From: Myrica gale
Taxonomy: Eukaryota > Streptophyta > Magnoliopsida > Fagales > Myricaceae
Reading direction: 5' to 3'
NCBI GenBank assembly: GCA_963930655.1
Contig: OZ005609.1
Coordinates: 16,813,001 to 16,877,000, forward strand
Length of the DNA: 64,000 bases
Part shown: positions 49,001-61,000 of the stretch, in pieces
Numbering within the stretch: position 1 is the first letter of the stretch
Layout of the letters: each line of letters begins with the position of its first letter
Notes under the pieces: generated by a model
What the model was told of the DNA's origin: nothing
Databases searched by the model: none
What the model saw: the letters and a program-made list of their open reading frames with translations, nothing else
Translations under genes and position numbers: made by a program

Positions 49001-52000
49001 TTGTTGTGCAGGAATAGGGATTTAAAGACCCTTGAGAATTAGTTATTTGGAGATTGATCCCTACTTGTATTTGATGGAATTTATGGAGAGAGAGAAATGA
49101 GAGATGTTTTGAGGGTGTGGTTGTGCCCATAGAGGGTTTGAGGGACATTTTTTTTGCAGTCCTTGTTCTTGTGGGCGAATGCTATGTTGGGGTCTCCTTT
49201 TCCGGAGTTTTTTTTTTTTATTTCATTAGTTTTCTAGCTTGTTTGGACTAGAGGTTTCAATATAGTCCTTTGTACTGCTTCTTCTATTCATTTTTCTTCA
49301 AATAAAATTACTTTGCTTATAAAAAAAAGTGCTTATACGTCTCATGGTCAGACAGAAGATACCTATATGTTTTGGCTGTATAAGACAAACTATTGGTCAA
49401 CCAGAAATAGGATTGTAAACAAGAAAGACAATAACCTTTGTTAAGGAAAGTTTGATGTATAGAGGGAAATAATCTTTTGCCTATTATGTTTTTTGATAAT
49501 TAACCAATCTCATTAGAAGAAGCGAAAACAGTACAAAGGGCTATACCGATATCACTTAGTCTAAACAAGCCAAAAAACTAAGAAAATCAACAAAACCAAC
49601 AAAAGGGCAGCCAAGCACAGCATTAGCCCAACTAAAAAGGGAAAGTAGCAAACTTCCTTTCAACTTTGCCAAAGACAAGGAACAATCCTCAAAACATCTA
49701 CTATTACGTTCCTTCCAAATACACCACCAAATGCACATAGGAATCATTCTCGAAATAGTCTTGGCAATCGGATTCTTGAACCTCCTATTCCAACTCCAGA
49801 GCACTCCCAACGCCTTCTCCGGCATAACCCAATGAAAATTCGTAATGACAAGCACATGGTTCCATAGCCCCCGCGAGAACGGGCAATGGAGGAGCACATG
49901 GTCAACCGACTCCCCATCCGCACAACAAAGATAGCACCAATCAGCAATATAGATACCTTTCCTTCGAAGATTATCCGAAGTAAGAATTTTCCCATGCATA
50001 ACCTCCCACACAAAGAACGAAACCTTCAAAGGGCACTTTGACCTCCACACTCCTTTCCAAGGAACATGAAAATTGCGCCTACTGGCAAGGGAAGAGTACA
50101 TAGACTTAACCGAAAACATACCATTTTTGGAACAAGTCCATGACATCATATCGTCCTCCCCCTCCTAATCACCGATCCATACAACAAGGAGAAAAATGCA
50201 AAGAATTCCGCCAACTCTCAATCATTAGCAGCCCGAACAAAGGAAACATTCCACACAACAAGAACATCATTCACCATCATACAATCCGCCACCGTAGCCT
50301 CCTGATTCCTAGCTAAAGAATAAACCACAGGGAAAGCCAGATACAAAGGAAGATCACCGCACCAAACATCACGCCAAAAAGTAACCCTACAACCACTCCC
50401 CACCACAAACCTAAGATGCTTGCTGAAGACTACCCACCCTTTGCAAATATATCTCCAAAGGCTAACTCCATAGGGCCCCCGGACAGAACGAGATCTCCAA
50501 TCACCCATACAACTCCCATATTTTGCAGCAATGACAAGCCTCCAAAACCTATCCCTCTCATGAGCAAAATGCCGCAACCACTTGCTCAATAGAGCCCTAT
50601 TGAAGATGGAAAAAATGCGGATCCCCAAGCCCCCCATCATGAATGGGAGAACACACTCGTTCCCACTTCACAAGGTGGAACTTATGCACATTCTCATCAC
50701 TCCCCCAAAGGAAATTTCTCTGGATCTTTTCCAACCTATGAGCCACTGCAACCGGGATAGAGAATAAGGAAAGGAAATAAGTCGGAAGGCAAGAAAGAGT
50801 AAATTTTATTAGAGTAAGCCTACCACCCTTAGAGAGATACATCCTCTTTCAACCCGCTAGCCTTCTCTCCATTCTTTCGATTATCTCATCCCAAATGTGA
50901 ACACATTTAAAGCTCGCCCCCAGCGGAAGGCCTAAATAGCTCAAAGGAGGCGAAGACACTCCACACTCCAAAAGACCTACCAATTCCTGAACATGATCAA
51001 CCCTACCAATGAGAGTAACCTCGGACTTCGACAAATTAACTCGAAGGCCTGAAACAACCTCAAAACACAAAAGAAGGTATCTGAGACTTCTGAATTGACT
51101 CGCGTCCACACCGCAAAACACTAAAGTATCATCCGCAAAGAGTAAATGAGAGACGCACACACTACCCCCAGAACCACCGCCAACCATGAACCCTTATAAT
51201 CTGCCATGCTCAACCACTCTCCCCAACATACGGCTAAAAGCTTCCATGATAATCACGAACAACAAGGGAGAGAGGGATCCCCTTGCCGTAATCCACGGGA
51301 ACTACCAAAAAATCCTTCCGGACATCCATTCACAATCACAAAAAACCGCACCGTCGAGATGCAGAAAGAGATCCACTGACACCACTTGTCATTGAAGCCA
51401 CATCTGCGCAGAAGGTACAAAAGGAACTTCCAGTTTACATGATCATAGACTTTCTGGACATCCAACTTACATAGCATACCCGAGACTCCGGAACACAACC
51501 TCAAATCGATGCATTCATTAGCAATGAGCACCGAGTCTAGGATCTGTCTCCCGCTGACAAAAGCGCTCTGAGAGGATGAAATAATCTTGTCAAGCACAAG
51601 CTTCAACCTATTAGCGAACACCTTGGCTAATATCTTATAAACTCCCCCACCAAACTAATAGGGCGAAAATCCTTAAGAGCAACCGCCCCCGATTTCTTAG
51701 GAATGAGGACAAGAAAAGAAGAGTTCAGGCTCCGCACAAACCTCCCATCCCTAGCAAACTCATTAAACATCTCCATAACCTCCATCTTAATAAACCCCCA
51801 ACAAGCTCGATAGAAGGCCAAGGAGAAACCATCCAGACCCGGAGCCTTGTCACCATTTAGGCTATAAACCACTCTAGTCACCTCCTCCACATCAAAAGGC
51901 CTCTCAATCCACTCCGCGTCACCCTCCGAAATACTCGCAAACTCCAACCCATCTAAAGTGGGACGCCAAGCACAAGGCTCCTCATATAAAGAAGAGTAAA

Positions 52001-55000
52001 AATCAACGATCTCCACAGAAATCCCCTTGGATCGTCCACAACATCTCCCTCCACCTCCAACCTCGAAATCAAGTTCGCCCTTCTATTCGAATTTGTCACC
52101 TTATGAAAGAACTTAGTGCACCGATCACCCTCATTGAGCCAAAGAGCCTTAGACTTCTGCCTCTAACATGTCTCCTCCATAGAAATCAAATTTTCCAACT
52201 CCCGAGAAACCTCCAACCGCCTATCCCTACCCACATCATCAATAATGCCCCCCTCATCCAAACCATCCAGATATGCGAGCTCAACCAAGAGATTGGACTT
52301 CCTAACACCTAAATCACCAAACACCTCCCGATTCCACACCTTAAGGTTCTTCTTCAAGGCCTTCAACTTCGAAGAGAGAACAAAGCTCGGGGATCCACTA
52401 AAATGGAAACCCTCCCACCACTCCTTAATCAAGTCCACAAACCCAACCACTTTAAGCCACATATTTTCAAAACAAAATGGCTTCCTGGAGCCCCCAAAGC
52501 TGCACTTTCCAACAAGATCGGGAAATGGTCCAAAAACATACGGGGCAACCTTTTCTGGACAAGCTCCGAGTACAACGACTCCCAACCCGGACTAACACGA
52601 AAACGGTCAATCCTAGACCAAGAGTAAGACGAACCACCATTAGATCAAGTGTACAAACCTCCAGCCAACTCTAGATCCATGAGCCAAAGGTCATAAATAA
52701 AATCCGAAAACTCCAACATAGCATTCCGACAACCCCCACCCCCAACCGCTCACTTGGAAAGCGAGTCACGTTAAAATCGCCTCCAATGCACCAAGGTAGA
52801 TTCCACCAACTTTGAATCCCCACCAATTCATCCCATAAAACTCTCTTACTACAAGCATCGTTGGGACCATAAACCCCGGAGAAAAGTCATTGAACACCAC
52901 CCTCGACATTCCTAAAAATCATAGATAAAGAAAAGGAGCCAACACAAGATTCAACCAGCTCCAAAATACGGGAGTCCCAAAGACACAAAATACCACCTGA
53001 CGCACCATCAGCCCCCAAACAGCACCATTTAACATGAGAATCCCCCTACAAATTCCGAACCAAAGTCCGAGACACCTCAGCAACCTTAGTTTCCTGAAGA
53101 CAAAATAAATCCCCTTTCCACCCTCTCAGCAAATTACCCACATTCAAACATTTCCTCTTATCATTCAGACCCCTCACATTCCAACTTATAATTCTAGGCT
53201 TCATAAAGTATTAACTAGAGAGCCCTCCCCACCTTCTTGTGCCTTCGAGAACCAGCAGCACTCCCATCATAGTTCACAGAGCACTCCAAAGCTTTTAACT
53301 CCCTAATCATCTTACAACTAGATCTACCCGGAGCCCTGCTGCCCCTAACTCTCTCCATCTCCAAGGCAGCAAAAAGTTTCATTAATTCGGATTCATACCC
53401 AACACACGAGAGCCCCACCAAATGCCTAAAAGACATGACCATATCCAAAACCCACTTCGATGGTTCAACCGACCCTTCACCCTCAATCGTATCCACCACG
53501 AGGTACAACACTCTCAAAGGTTCAGACCCACCTCACTAACCCCTGCCTGGCAACTGATCATAGCTCCTTTAGAATGCAGACCCAACTCTGACCGATCAAG
53601 ACACAGCAAGCTAAGAGAGAGAGAAGACTCTACCTCGAGATGGGGAGAAAAATCCACAGAGCCACCATCCAACCCAGATCCAGCCGAAACCAGCTCGTCA
53701 TGTGCCAACTCCAATGCTTGCGGTTTTCTAACGACGCCCAGTTCAATCCCGGAGAGAGGCCCAAGCTCCCGATCCACCGAAAGAGCACAGGACACACTTT
53801 CGGTGGACCCATGCGATTCCTGCAGGACCCCACAACCTCCACAATTCTTATCGGTAGCTTCATGAAGCTCGGGGATCACCAGAGACTTGACCGGCGACGA
53901 AACTTCCAGATTAGCATCAACCAAGGCATGCTCGGCAAGAATATGCCCGACAAGGCGTAGCCCAGGCAAAGAGACAACAACGCCACACTCCTCGGTAGAC
54001 CCCTGCTGGTCCAGCGTTAACCCACAGCCTCCACAGTCCAAATCGGCATTGCCATAAGGCTCGGGGAACCCCAAGGGATTTATTGGGGACGGAACTTCGA
54101 GAACGACATCAACCATGTGATTCTCGGCAAAGATAGGCCCAACACTACCCATCCCGGAAGACGAAACATCAACGCCACAAAGCTGATCGCCCAGCACTGT
54201 TTGTCCACGCTGTGGCCCCCGACATGACCCGGCCCTTCTAAAGCCTCCGGACCATGCGGATCCAAATGCAAAACTGAAGCAGGCCTGTGGGCCTCCATTA
54301 TAAAACCACAAGCGGAGCAAGTTAAAAGGTTGGGCTCGTGTCGATGAACCTCACCCACATCACACTTCCGGACCAACTCGATGACTCCATCCAGCTCAGA
54401 TTTGAGCTTCATTAATTGCACCCACAGCGCCCGTTCTGACCCAGCCGTCTGCCCAGAAGTCCTAGGGGAATAATTATCATGGGAACTCACAAACTGCTCT
54501 ACATTACGTGCAGGCTTTGCGAAAGAAAATCCATTCGACAACTTAGTTCCTTTTTTACCCTCGTCTCCCTGAGCATGGAAGCTCACGCTCTTCCCCGTCT
54601 CCATCGTTGCCATCTTCGCCGACAACCCGGACCTCACCATCGCAGCAAAGGAGACCTCCTTTGTCACGGTAGAAGCGGCCATCCCCAATCTTCGACGACC
54701 AAGCACACCGATAGCTTGAGTCAGTTCTTCACAGATCACAACTACGGACCTCCACCCTTCACTCATCTTCCCCTCCGGGATCATCACAGAACCTCATCGA
54801 CGTCTCTCACCAATTTCAGCAAGGGCCACATATCGACCGTTCGAGTTTGCACATTTCTGAGCTAAGAACGCCCGAGTCGCTTCATTGAACTTCTCCGAGA
54901 AATCATGACTCATTTCCCTCCACAAGCTTACCAAACACGTTAGCCAACCAGACCACACAGTATCTGCCAAAACGGATTGAGCACTGCGATTTCCTATTCC

Positions 55001-58000
55001 ATTCCGTTAACGTCACCAAATCGAACGAACTCACAAAAATATGGAAAGTCTTAGCCTCAATCACTAAACTACTGAAAAACGCCATTTGCAGAAGCCCTTA
55101 TATATAACCACTCTCTTGATAGAAGGAACTTTTGCACACGACCTAAGAACGTTAAGTGTTCACTTCACTGCTGGATCAATTAGTTCTAACTTGCTCCAGC
55201 GACCAAGACGTTGTTGCTTAGCTTGATCTTCCAGACGTAGAAGTTCTGCGAGGAAAGGACTTGCTTCTCCTTTCTGTTGACCCTGCTCCCTGACCAGTAT
55301 TCTTTTGTCTATTATGTGATTCTCCTATTCTATATATAAGAGACGTTGAAGGGAAAGAGAATTCAACTCTTTCTCCTACTTTTGCTAAACCCTAATATGG
55401 TATCAGAGCATTACTACTAGGGTTTGGTAAAAGCTGCTTCCCCCCTCCTGACTTTTCTTTCGTTCTTTTCTTTCTTTATCGCTTAGAATATTTTTCTTCT
55501 CCATTTTTTGTTCGACTATAGTCTGAGGGTTGATGCCCTTTAACAGAAGGGGATGGCACGAGTGGTCCACAATCAACGTGTCATCCCCATCGTTGTTGGT
55601 TGGAGAACAGCAGATCCGATAAACCCGGCTGCTGATGTTCTGGTTATTTTGTCGTTCTGTTTGGGTGTTGGTGGCTTCTGCATGGTTGTTCTTGTTTTCC
55701 GGTGAACTCTGAATGTTGGGGTTGATTTCGATTGTTTCCGGCGTGTTCTTTGTCGTCGGCGAATGGTTGTCCTTGTTGTCCAGTGAACTCTGTGATTGTT
55801 GGGGTTGATTTCTATTGCTTCCAATGGTTTTATTTTGTCGCCGGCGAAGTTTTGTTGTGTGTGGTGGCTTCTGTGGTGGCCGGCGGTACTCCTGGTGATC
55901 GTCGGCGAGTTCTGTTGTGTCTGGTGGGGGTCGCTGCACTCGCTTGTTGTTCCCGTGGCATTTGGCAGTCGGCATCACGGTAGAAGATGCAACCTGCGCG
56001 CAGAGTGATTTCGTTCTTGGGTTGGCTTGTTTTGGGTTGATCCATATTTGACCCGGGTCATTCTGGGCTGACCCAAACATAACCCATCAGGTTCGGTTGT
56101 TGTTTTTTAAGTTGTGATATTGTTGTTTCCCACACTTAATGGTTGTTTCAGTTTGTACGTGATATTGTTGTGCATTTGTGGGATATTTGGGTTGGTCGGA
56201 TTAGTGCAATTTGTACGTGATATTATTTGTTTATTACTTTTGTGTTGGTTGGTATTATGGCTACCAAGTCCGAGCTCAATTTATCTTCTTTGGATAGTGC
56301 TCATATGACTTCCGTGAAGCTCAATGAGCATATGACTGGTTCGTCCACTTTCTTTTTTGATTATCATCTTGTTGCTTCCCCTAAGTGTGTCACCCTTGCT
56401 AATGGTTCCCGAACTAGTGTTGCAGGATCGAGAAATGTTCATCTGCATCCTCAACTTGATTTATCTCATGTCCTTCATGTTCCTGGCTTTCCATTTAATT
56501 TGTTGTCCACTAGCAAGATTACTCAAGCTCTTCATTGTTCTGTTAGTTAGACAATCAAATTTAATTTTTGCGACAACACACGATTTCATACATGTGTTGA
56601 AGATAATTGGAAATCAATTAAATTATTTGGTGTGTGCTTATTTGTGGTAGTTACCACCCTACAATTGCAACAATATGATCGATAATTTACAACATATGTT
56701 TTTTTCTTATTCTTTTGGTCAACCAATGAAATCCGTTATATTTGATTTTTGTGTACGAGGTTCGAATGAATTTGACATAATTAAAAAATGCATCGATCTT
56801 ACTAACAGCACAAAGAAAGTTTACTCAAATCAAAAAATTGTGAACTGTAGAACTAAAACTTATATTAACTCTTTGTAGCACTAGTAAAGAGAGTGGGACT
56901 GACTTTCAGATTCCATTGTTCCTAAGCCTTCTTCTCTTTATTCCAACCCTCTTACGTTCCAAGAGCCCCACTCCCCCAAGGGAGTGCTTGCAACACAAAA
57001 TGGAATGTAGCCCAGTTGGAAGACATGCTATGCGGATCCACCACATGTAACCGCAGAGTGCAGTCACCTCTTGGACAAGGCGCGTAGCAGAATCACGTGT
57101 GCGCACAACACCCCCAATCAGATTTCGAGTACATAGATAGTTAAAGCATTTTGGAGGCATTTCCATGGGGCATTTCCTTTCCCTTTTGGAAGTTGGAACC
57201 AACACCTCTACTTAATTTCCTTGCCACTTTGCTTTTGGCCTACTTTGACATTTTGCAGGAAAGTCAATGGAAAAGCAAAAATCTCAAGTGGGTTTCAAAA
57301 GATTAGTCCCTATTTGAAGTCTCAACTCCAATGGCCCCTCCTAAAACGGCAAAACCACCCTCCTAATTCTCTCTCTCTCGCTAGTTGTCTTTCTTATATT
57401 TTAAATGGGTATTATTTCTTCCCTTTTATAAAATAAATAACAATTACCAAGTCAGTGCTCCATCATTTCCTCTCACTTCTCACATCCAAAAGTCAGCTGC
57501 CCTTACCCATCCCTGCAAAACCCTGGCAAGACATTTCTATGGACTTTATTGATGGCCTACCCCCCTCTAAAGGTCATACTGTCATTTTCGTAGTAGTGGA
57601 CAGATTCACAAAATATGGTCATTTTATGGCTCTTACCCACCCATATACAGCTAAGACAGTAGCTTTGGTCTTCCTTCAGACAGTGTTCAAATTACATGGT
57701 CTACCTCAGACTATTGTATCAGACAGAGACCCGGTATTCACAAGTAACTTTTGGAGAGAATTGTTTCACATGCAGGGTACACAACTCAACTATAGCACTG
57801 CCTATCATCCCCAAACGGATGGCCAAACAGAAGCAGTTAATAAGATTATCGAATGTTATCTACGGTGTGTGATAGGTGACAGACCCAAGGAATGGATGCA
57901 ATTTATACATCTAGCCGAATGGAGTTATAATACAAATCAGCATTAATCTACAAAATTATCTCTCTTTGAAGCGGTATATGGCTACTCACCTCCTAGGTTA

Positions 58001-61000
58001 CCAACCTATGAAGCTGGAACTACTACCGTGGCTGCTGTAGACACCGAGCTCCGTACCCGAGATCAGCTATGGCATCTCCTTCGTGAGAACCTCCAAAAAG
58101 CATAGAACAGGATGAAGAAATATGCTGATACTAAGAGATCCGAAAGAGAATTTCAAGATGGGGGATTTGGTTTACCTTCGGCTTCAACCGTATCGCCAAC
58201 TCTCCATTCGCCAACGCCATAACATGAAGCTATCTCCTCGCTTCTATGGTCTGTTCGCCGTCCTCAATCGCATCGGGAAGGTGGCCTATCGCCTGGATCT
58301 ACCCCCGGGGTCACAGATCCATTCGGTGTTTCATGTTTCCCAACTCAAGAAGCATGTGGGACTTCAGGTGAACCCGCTTCCGACACTGCCTTCAGTAGAT
58401 TCTTCCGGATCCATTCGGCCCGAGCCACTCCATGTCCTGGATCGAAGGATGGTGCGCTTGGGCAACAAGGCCATCACCGAGGTGCTGGTCCATTGGCAAG
58501 GACAAACCCCTGATGATGCCACCTGGGAGCGCCTACAGCGTCTTTCCGAAGAGTTTCCTCACCTTGCGGGCAAGGTGTTTTAAGGGAGGGGTATTGTTAC
58601 ACATGTAGTTGGAGGAGGTGAAGAGGAAGGTTGCAGAAGGGTAAAAGGTCGAAGCTTTGCGGTAAAGAGAAGAGAAAGGTGGAGTCTTGGGAACTTTCGG
58701 GATTATTCACGAAGTGAAGTGTTTCACTTCTGTTTAATTTCGCTTAGGTTGTCGGCTGGGCTATGGGCTTCCATGGGATTCGGCTCCTGTATTGATCCAT
58801 GGGCTAGGTGATTCCACGGGTTGGGCTTTCTTATTAGTCCAGTTATGTTATTGCTTTGTTAGGTAATGGGTTGGGCCTATGTCAGCCCATTGTAATCAGA
58901 TTCGGCCCTGTTTGGTCCCCAGGGTTAAATTTTTTTGGCTAGCATATTTGCGTTTTGTTGAAGAAACTTGTATTGCGTTGTATTTTCTCTTTTGAGAGAA
59001 TTGGAGGCTAGCTACCTCGAATCAAGCTGAATCTATCGAATGAAGTAGATGTTATACAGAGATTTCTATATTACATTTCTGTTGGCTTTTGTGCACAATC
59101 AAAGTTTTGATTATTTCAATAAATGAATAAGTTTATAAAGTGGACATCTTCAAAGACAAAGACGACTTGATAAAAGAGCCAAAGACTTGAAGAAAGAAGA
59201 ACAAGAAGATGCAAAGTGCTTAAAGTGAAGATTCAAAACCTTAGGGTATAATCCTTGTAACTCTTTATTTCACATTTGACAAGGATTTGAATCACGCACT
59301 TGCATATCTTTCAAAACGTGCATAAACCGTTTTACCTTTTGTTTGAAAGATTAAAATGTTTTTAAAGGTTTCAAAACACCCCAAATATATTCCTAAACCC
59401 TTCATATACTTATGGGAATTAAGTCTTTAAAATTGGGTGTTTAAAAGTGGTCAAAAACATGTTTTTAAAAGAAGCGGTCGATGAACTTTTGTAGCGGTCG
59501 ACCTCTACATGAAGCGGTCGATCATTGACAGCATTCAAAATTATGACCGTTGGACAACGGCTACTTGAACTGGTCGACTGGTACATGAAACGGTCGACCG
59601 GTACAACGGTAAAATTGTCAAATCGACCCCCAACTGCTATAAACGGCTAGTTTTCATATGTGGCCTATAAATACACATCCAAAACGTCTAAAATGAAGAA
59701 CCAACGACCACATATCATTTCTATAGTTTGAGAAATATTCTAAACTTTCCGATTCTGTATTTCTCATAGCATTCACACAAAACACACTTTCATATCCTTG
59801 TCTTTGTGTGAATCAAGAGATAGAACTTCCATTTTTATATCTACTCTTTGAGAGAGTTTTGTTCATCTATCTTCATATCCAAGAGAGTGTTTCCTTTAGT
59901 GAGGTTGTTCACTAAAGAAGAAGCTTAGAGAGTGTATATCTCAAGCTTGTTAGGTTGTGAGTGGTGAGCCCGAAAAACCACTTGGGTGGGTTTGAGTGTT
60001 GATCCCGGGAAAACACTTGTACGGTTCACTAGCACCCGGAAGCTAGTGTGTAAAGCTATTGGTTGAAGATAGTGGAAAACCTCAAGGCTCGGTGAAGGAG
60101 CTTGAGGGGTGGATGTAGGCGGGTTTGCCGAACCACCTAAAAATCGAGTGTTTGCTTCTCTTATCCCTACTCTTTACTTTTAGCACATACTTACTCTTAT
60201 TACATATTTGTGCTAAAGTAGTATCTACTAGCAAACACGTCTTTGGGGGTCAATACCGAAAAGTTTTAGAAAACCAATTCACCCCCCCTCTTGGGTTGCC
60301 TTAATCCTGAAATCTAGGACTCACAATTTCTGGTTTGTTACACATTATTCATCAGACTTCATGTGTTTACACTCCACAACAAATGGAGTGGCTGAACGCA
60401 AAAATCGTCATCTGTTAGAGGTCGCACGTGCTCTCTCCCCATTCTATGTTATACCCATCCTCCTCTCCTCATCCGTTACCCCTAAGGATTTTCGGGTCTG
60501 TCTGTTATGTCCATAATCTTGGACCTGGTTTTGACAAGTTGGACCCCCATTCTACTAAATGTGTATTTCTTGGGTACTCTCATACCCAAAAAGGCTATCG
60601 TTGTTATAATCCTCATCTCCAGCGCTACTTTGTGAGCGCTGATGTTACCTTTGACTAGTCGTCCCCTTACTTTTCTCAGATACTTCCTTTTGATTCTTCC
60701 TTTGAGTCTAGTTCGCCTCCTCCCCTGCCCTCCAACCCCGATACTCTTCCTATCTCTTTTCCAGATTCCTTACCGTTGCCTCCTCCTCCTACTCCTCCCT
60801 TACAGGTATATACTCGTCGTCCTCGGCCACCCGCTCCAATGCCTTCTCCTTCATCCTTGCCGCCTCTAGATCCTGGAACTTCGTCTTCACCACCTTCCCT
60901 GCCTATTGCTCTTCGGAAAGGTAAACGCTCTTGTGTAACTCACCATCCTATTGGTCAGTATGTTTCCTCTGCATCTTTGTTTTCTTCTTTTTCTTGTTTT

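Larger units (their letters stand above)
49489..55300 (-). mobile_element. LINE-C: near full-length L1-type LINE inside the copia-4 5' LTR
   Basis: 5.8 kb on minus with a 16-bp TSD, TCTTTTG(C/T)CTATTATG (49473-49488 and 55301-55316, one mismatch), and a 3' end TTATCAAAAAA. ORF1-like region: 55085-53215 ([21 protein letters not shown], then [20 protein letters not shown], and a CSACGF zinc-like motif). ORF2: endonuclease about 53200-52600 ([13 protein letters not shown]), RT 52016-50849 with [48 protein letters not shown] and [10 protein letters not shown], then the zinc-binding C-terminus 50149-49556 ([18 protein letters not shown]). At least five stops or frameshifts break ORF2. It has the RT palm that LINE-A lacks. 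Confidence 0.9.
57455..60345 (+). mobile_element. Ty3-gypsy chromovirus 3' fragment inside copia-4
   Basis: It contains integrase, chromodomain, polypurine tract (AAGGGAGGGGTAT, 58582-58594) and 3' LTR starting TGTTACAC at 58595. The LTR is interrupted at 59079 by a solo LTR of another family and resumes at 60331 for only about 15 bases before copia-4 sequence returns (TTCATCAGACTTC..., integrase). The 5' half, gag, protease, RT and 5' LTR are absent, so it is a truncated insertion or the remainder after deletion. Confidence 0.75.

Noticed and set aside
55403-56080. 225-codon minus-strand frame
   Set aside because: Antisense to the low-complexity copia-4 leader; asparagine/glutamine/threonine-rich by composition.
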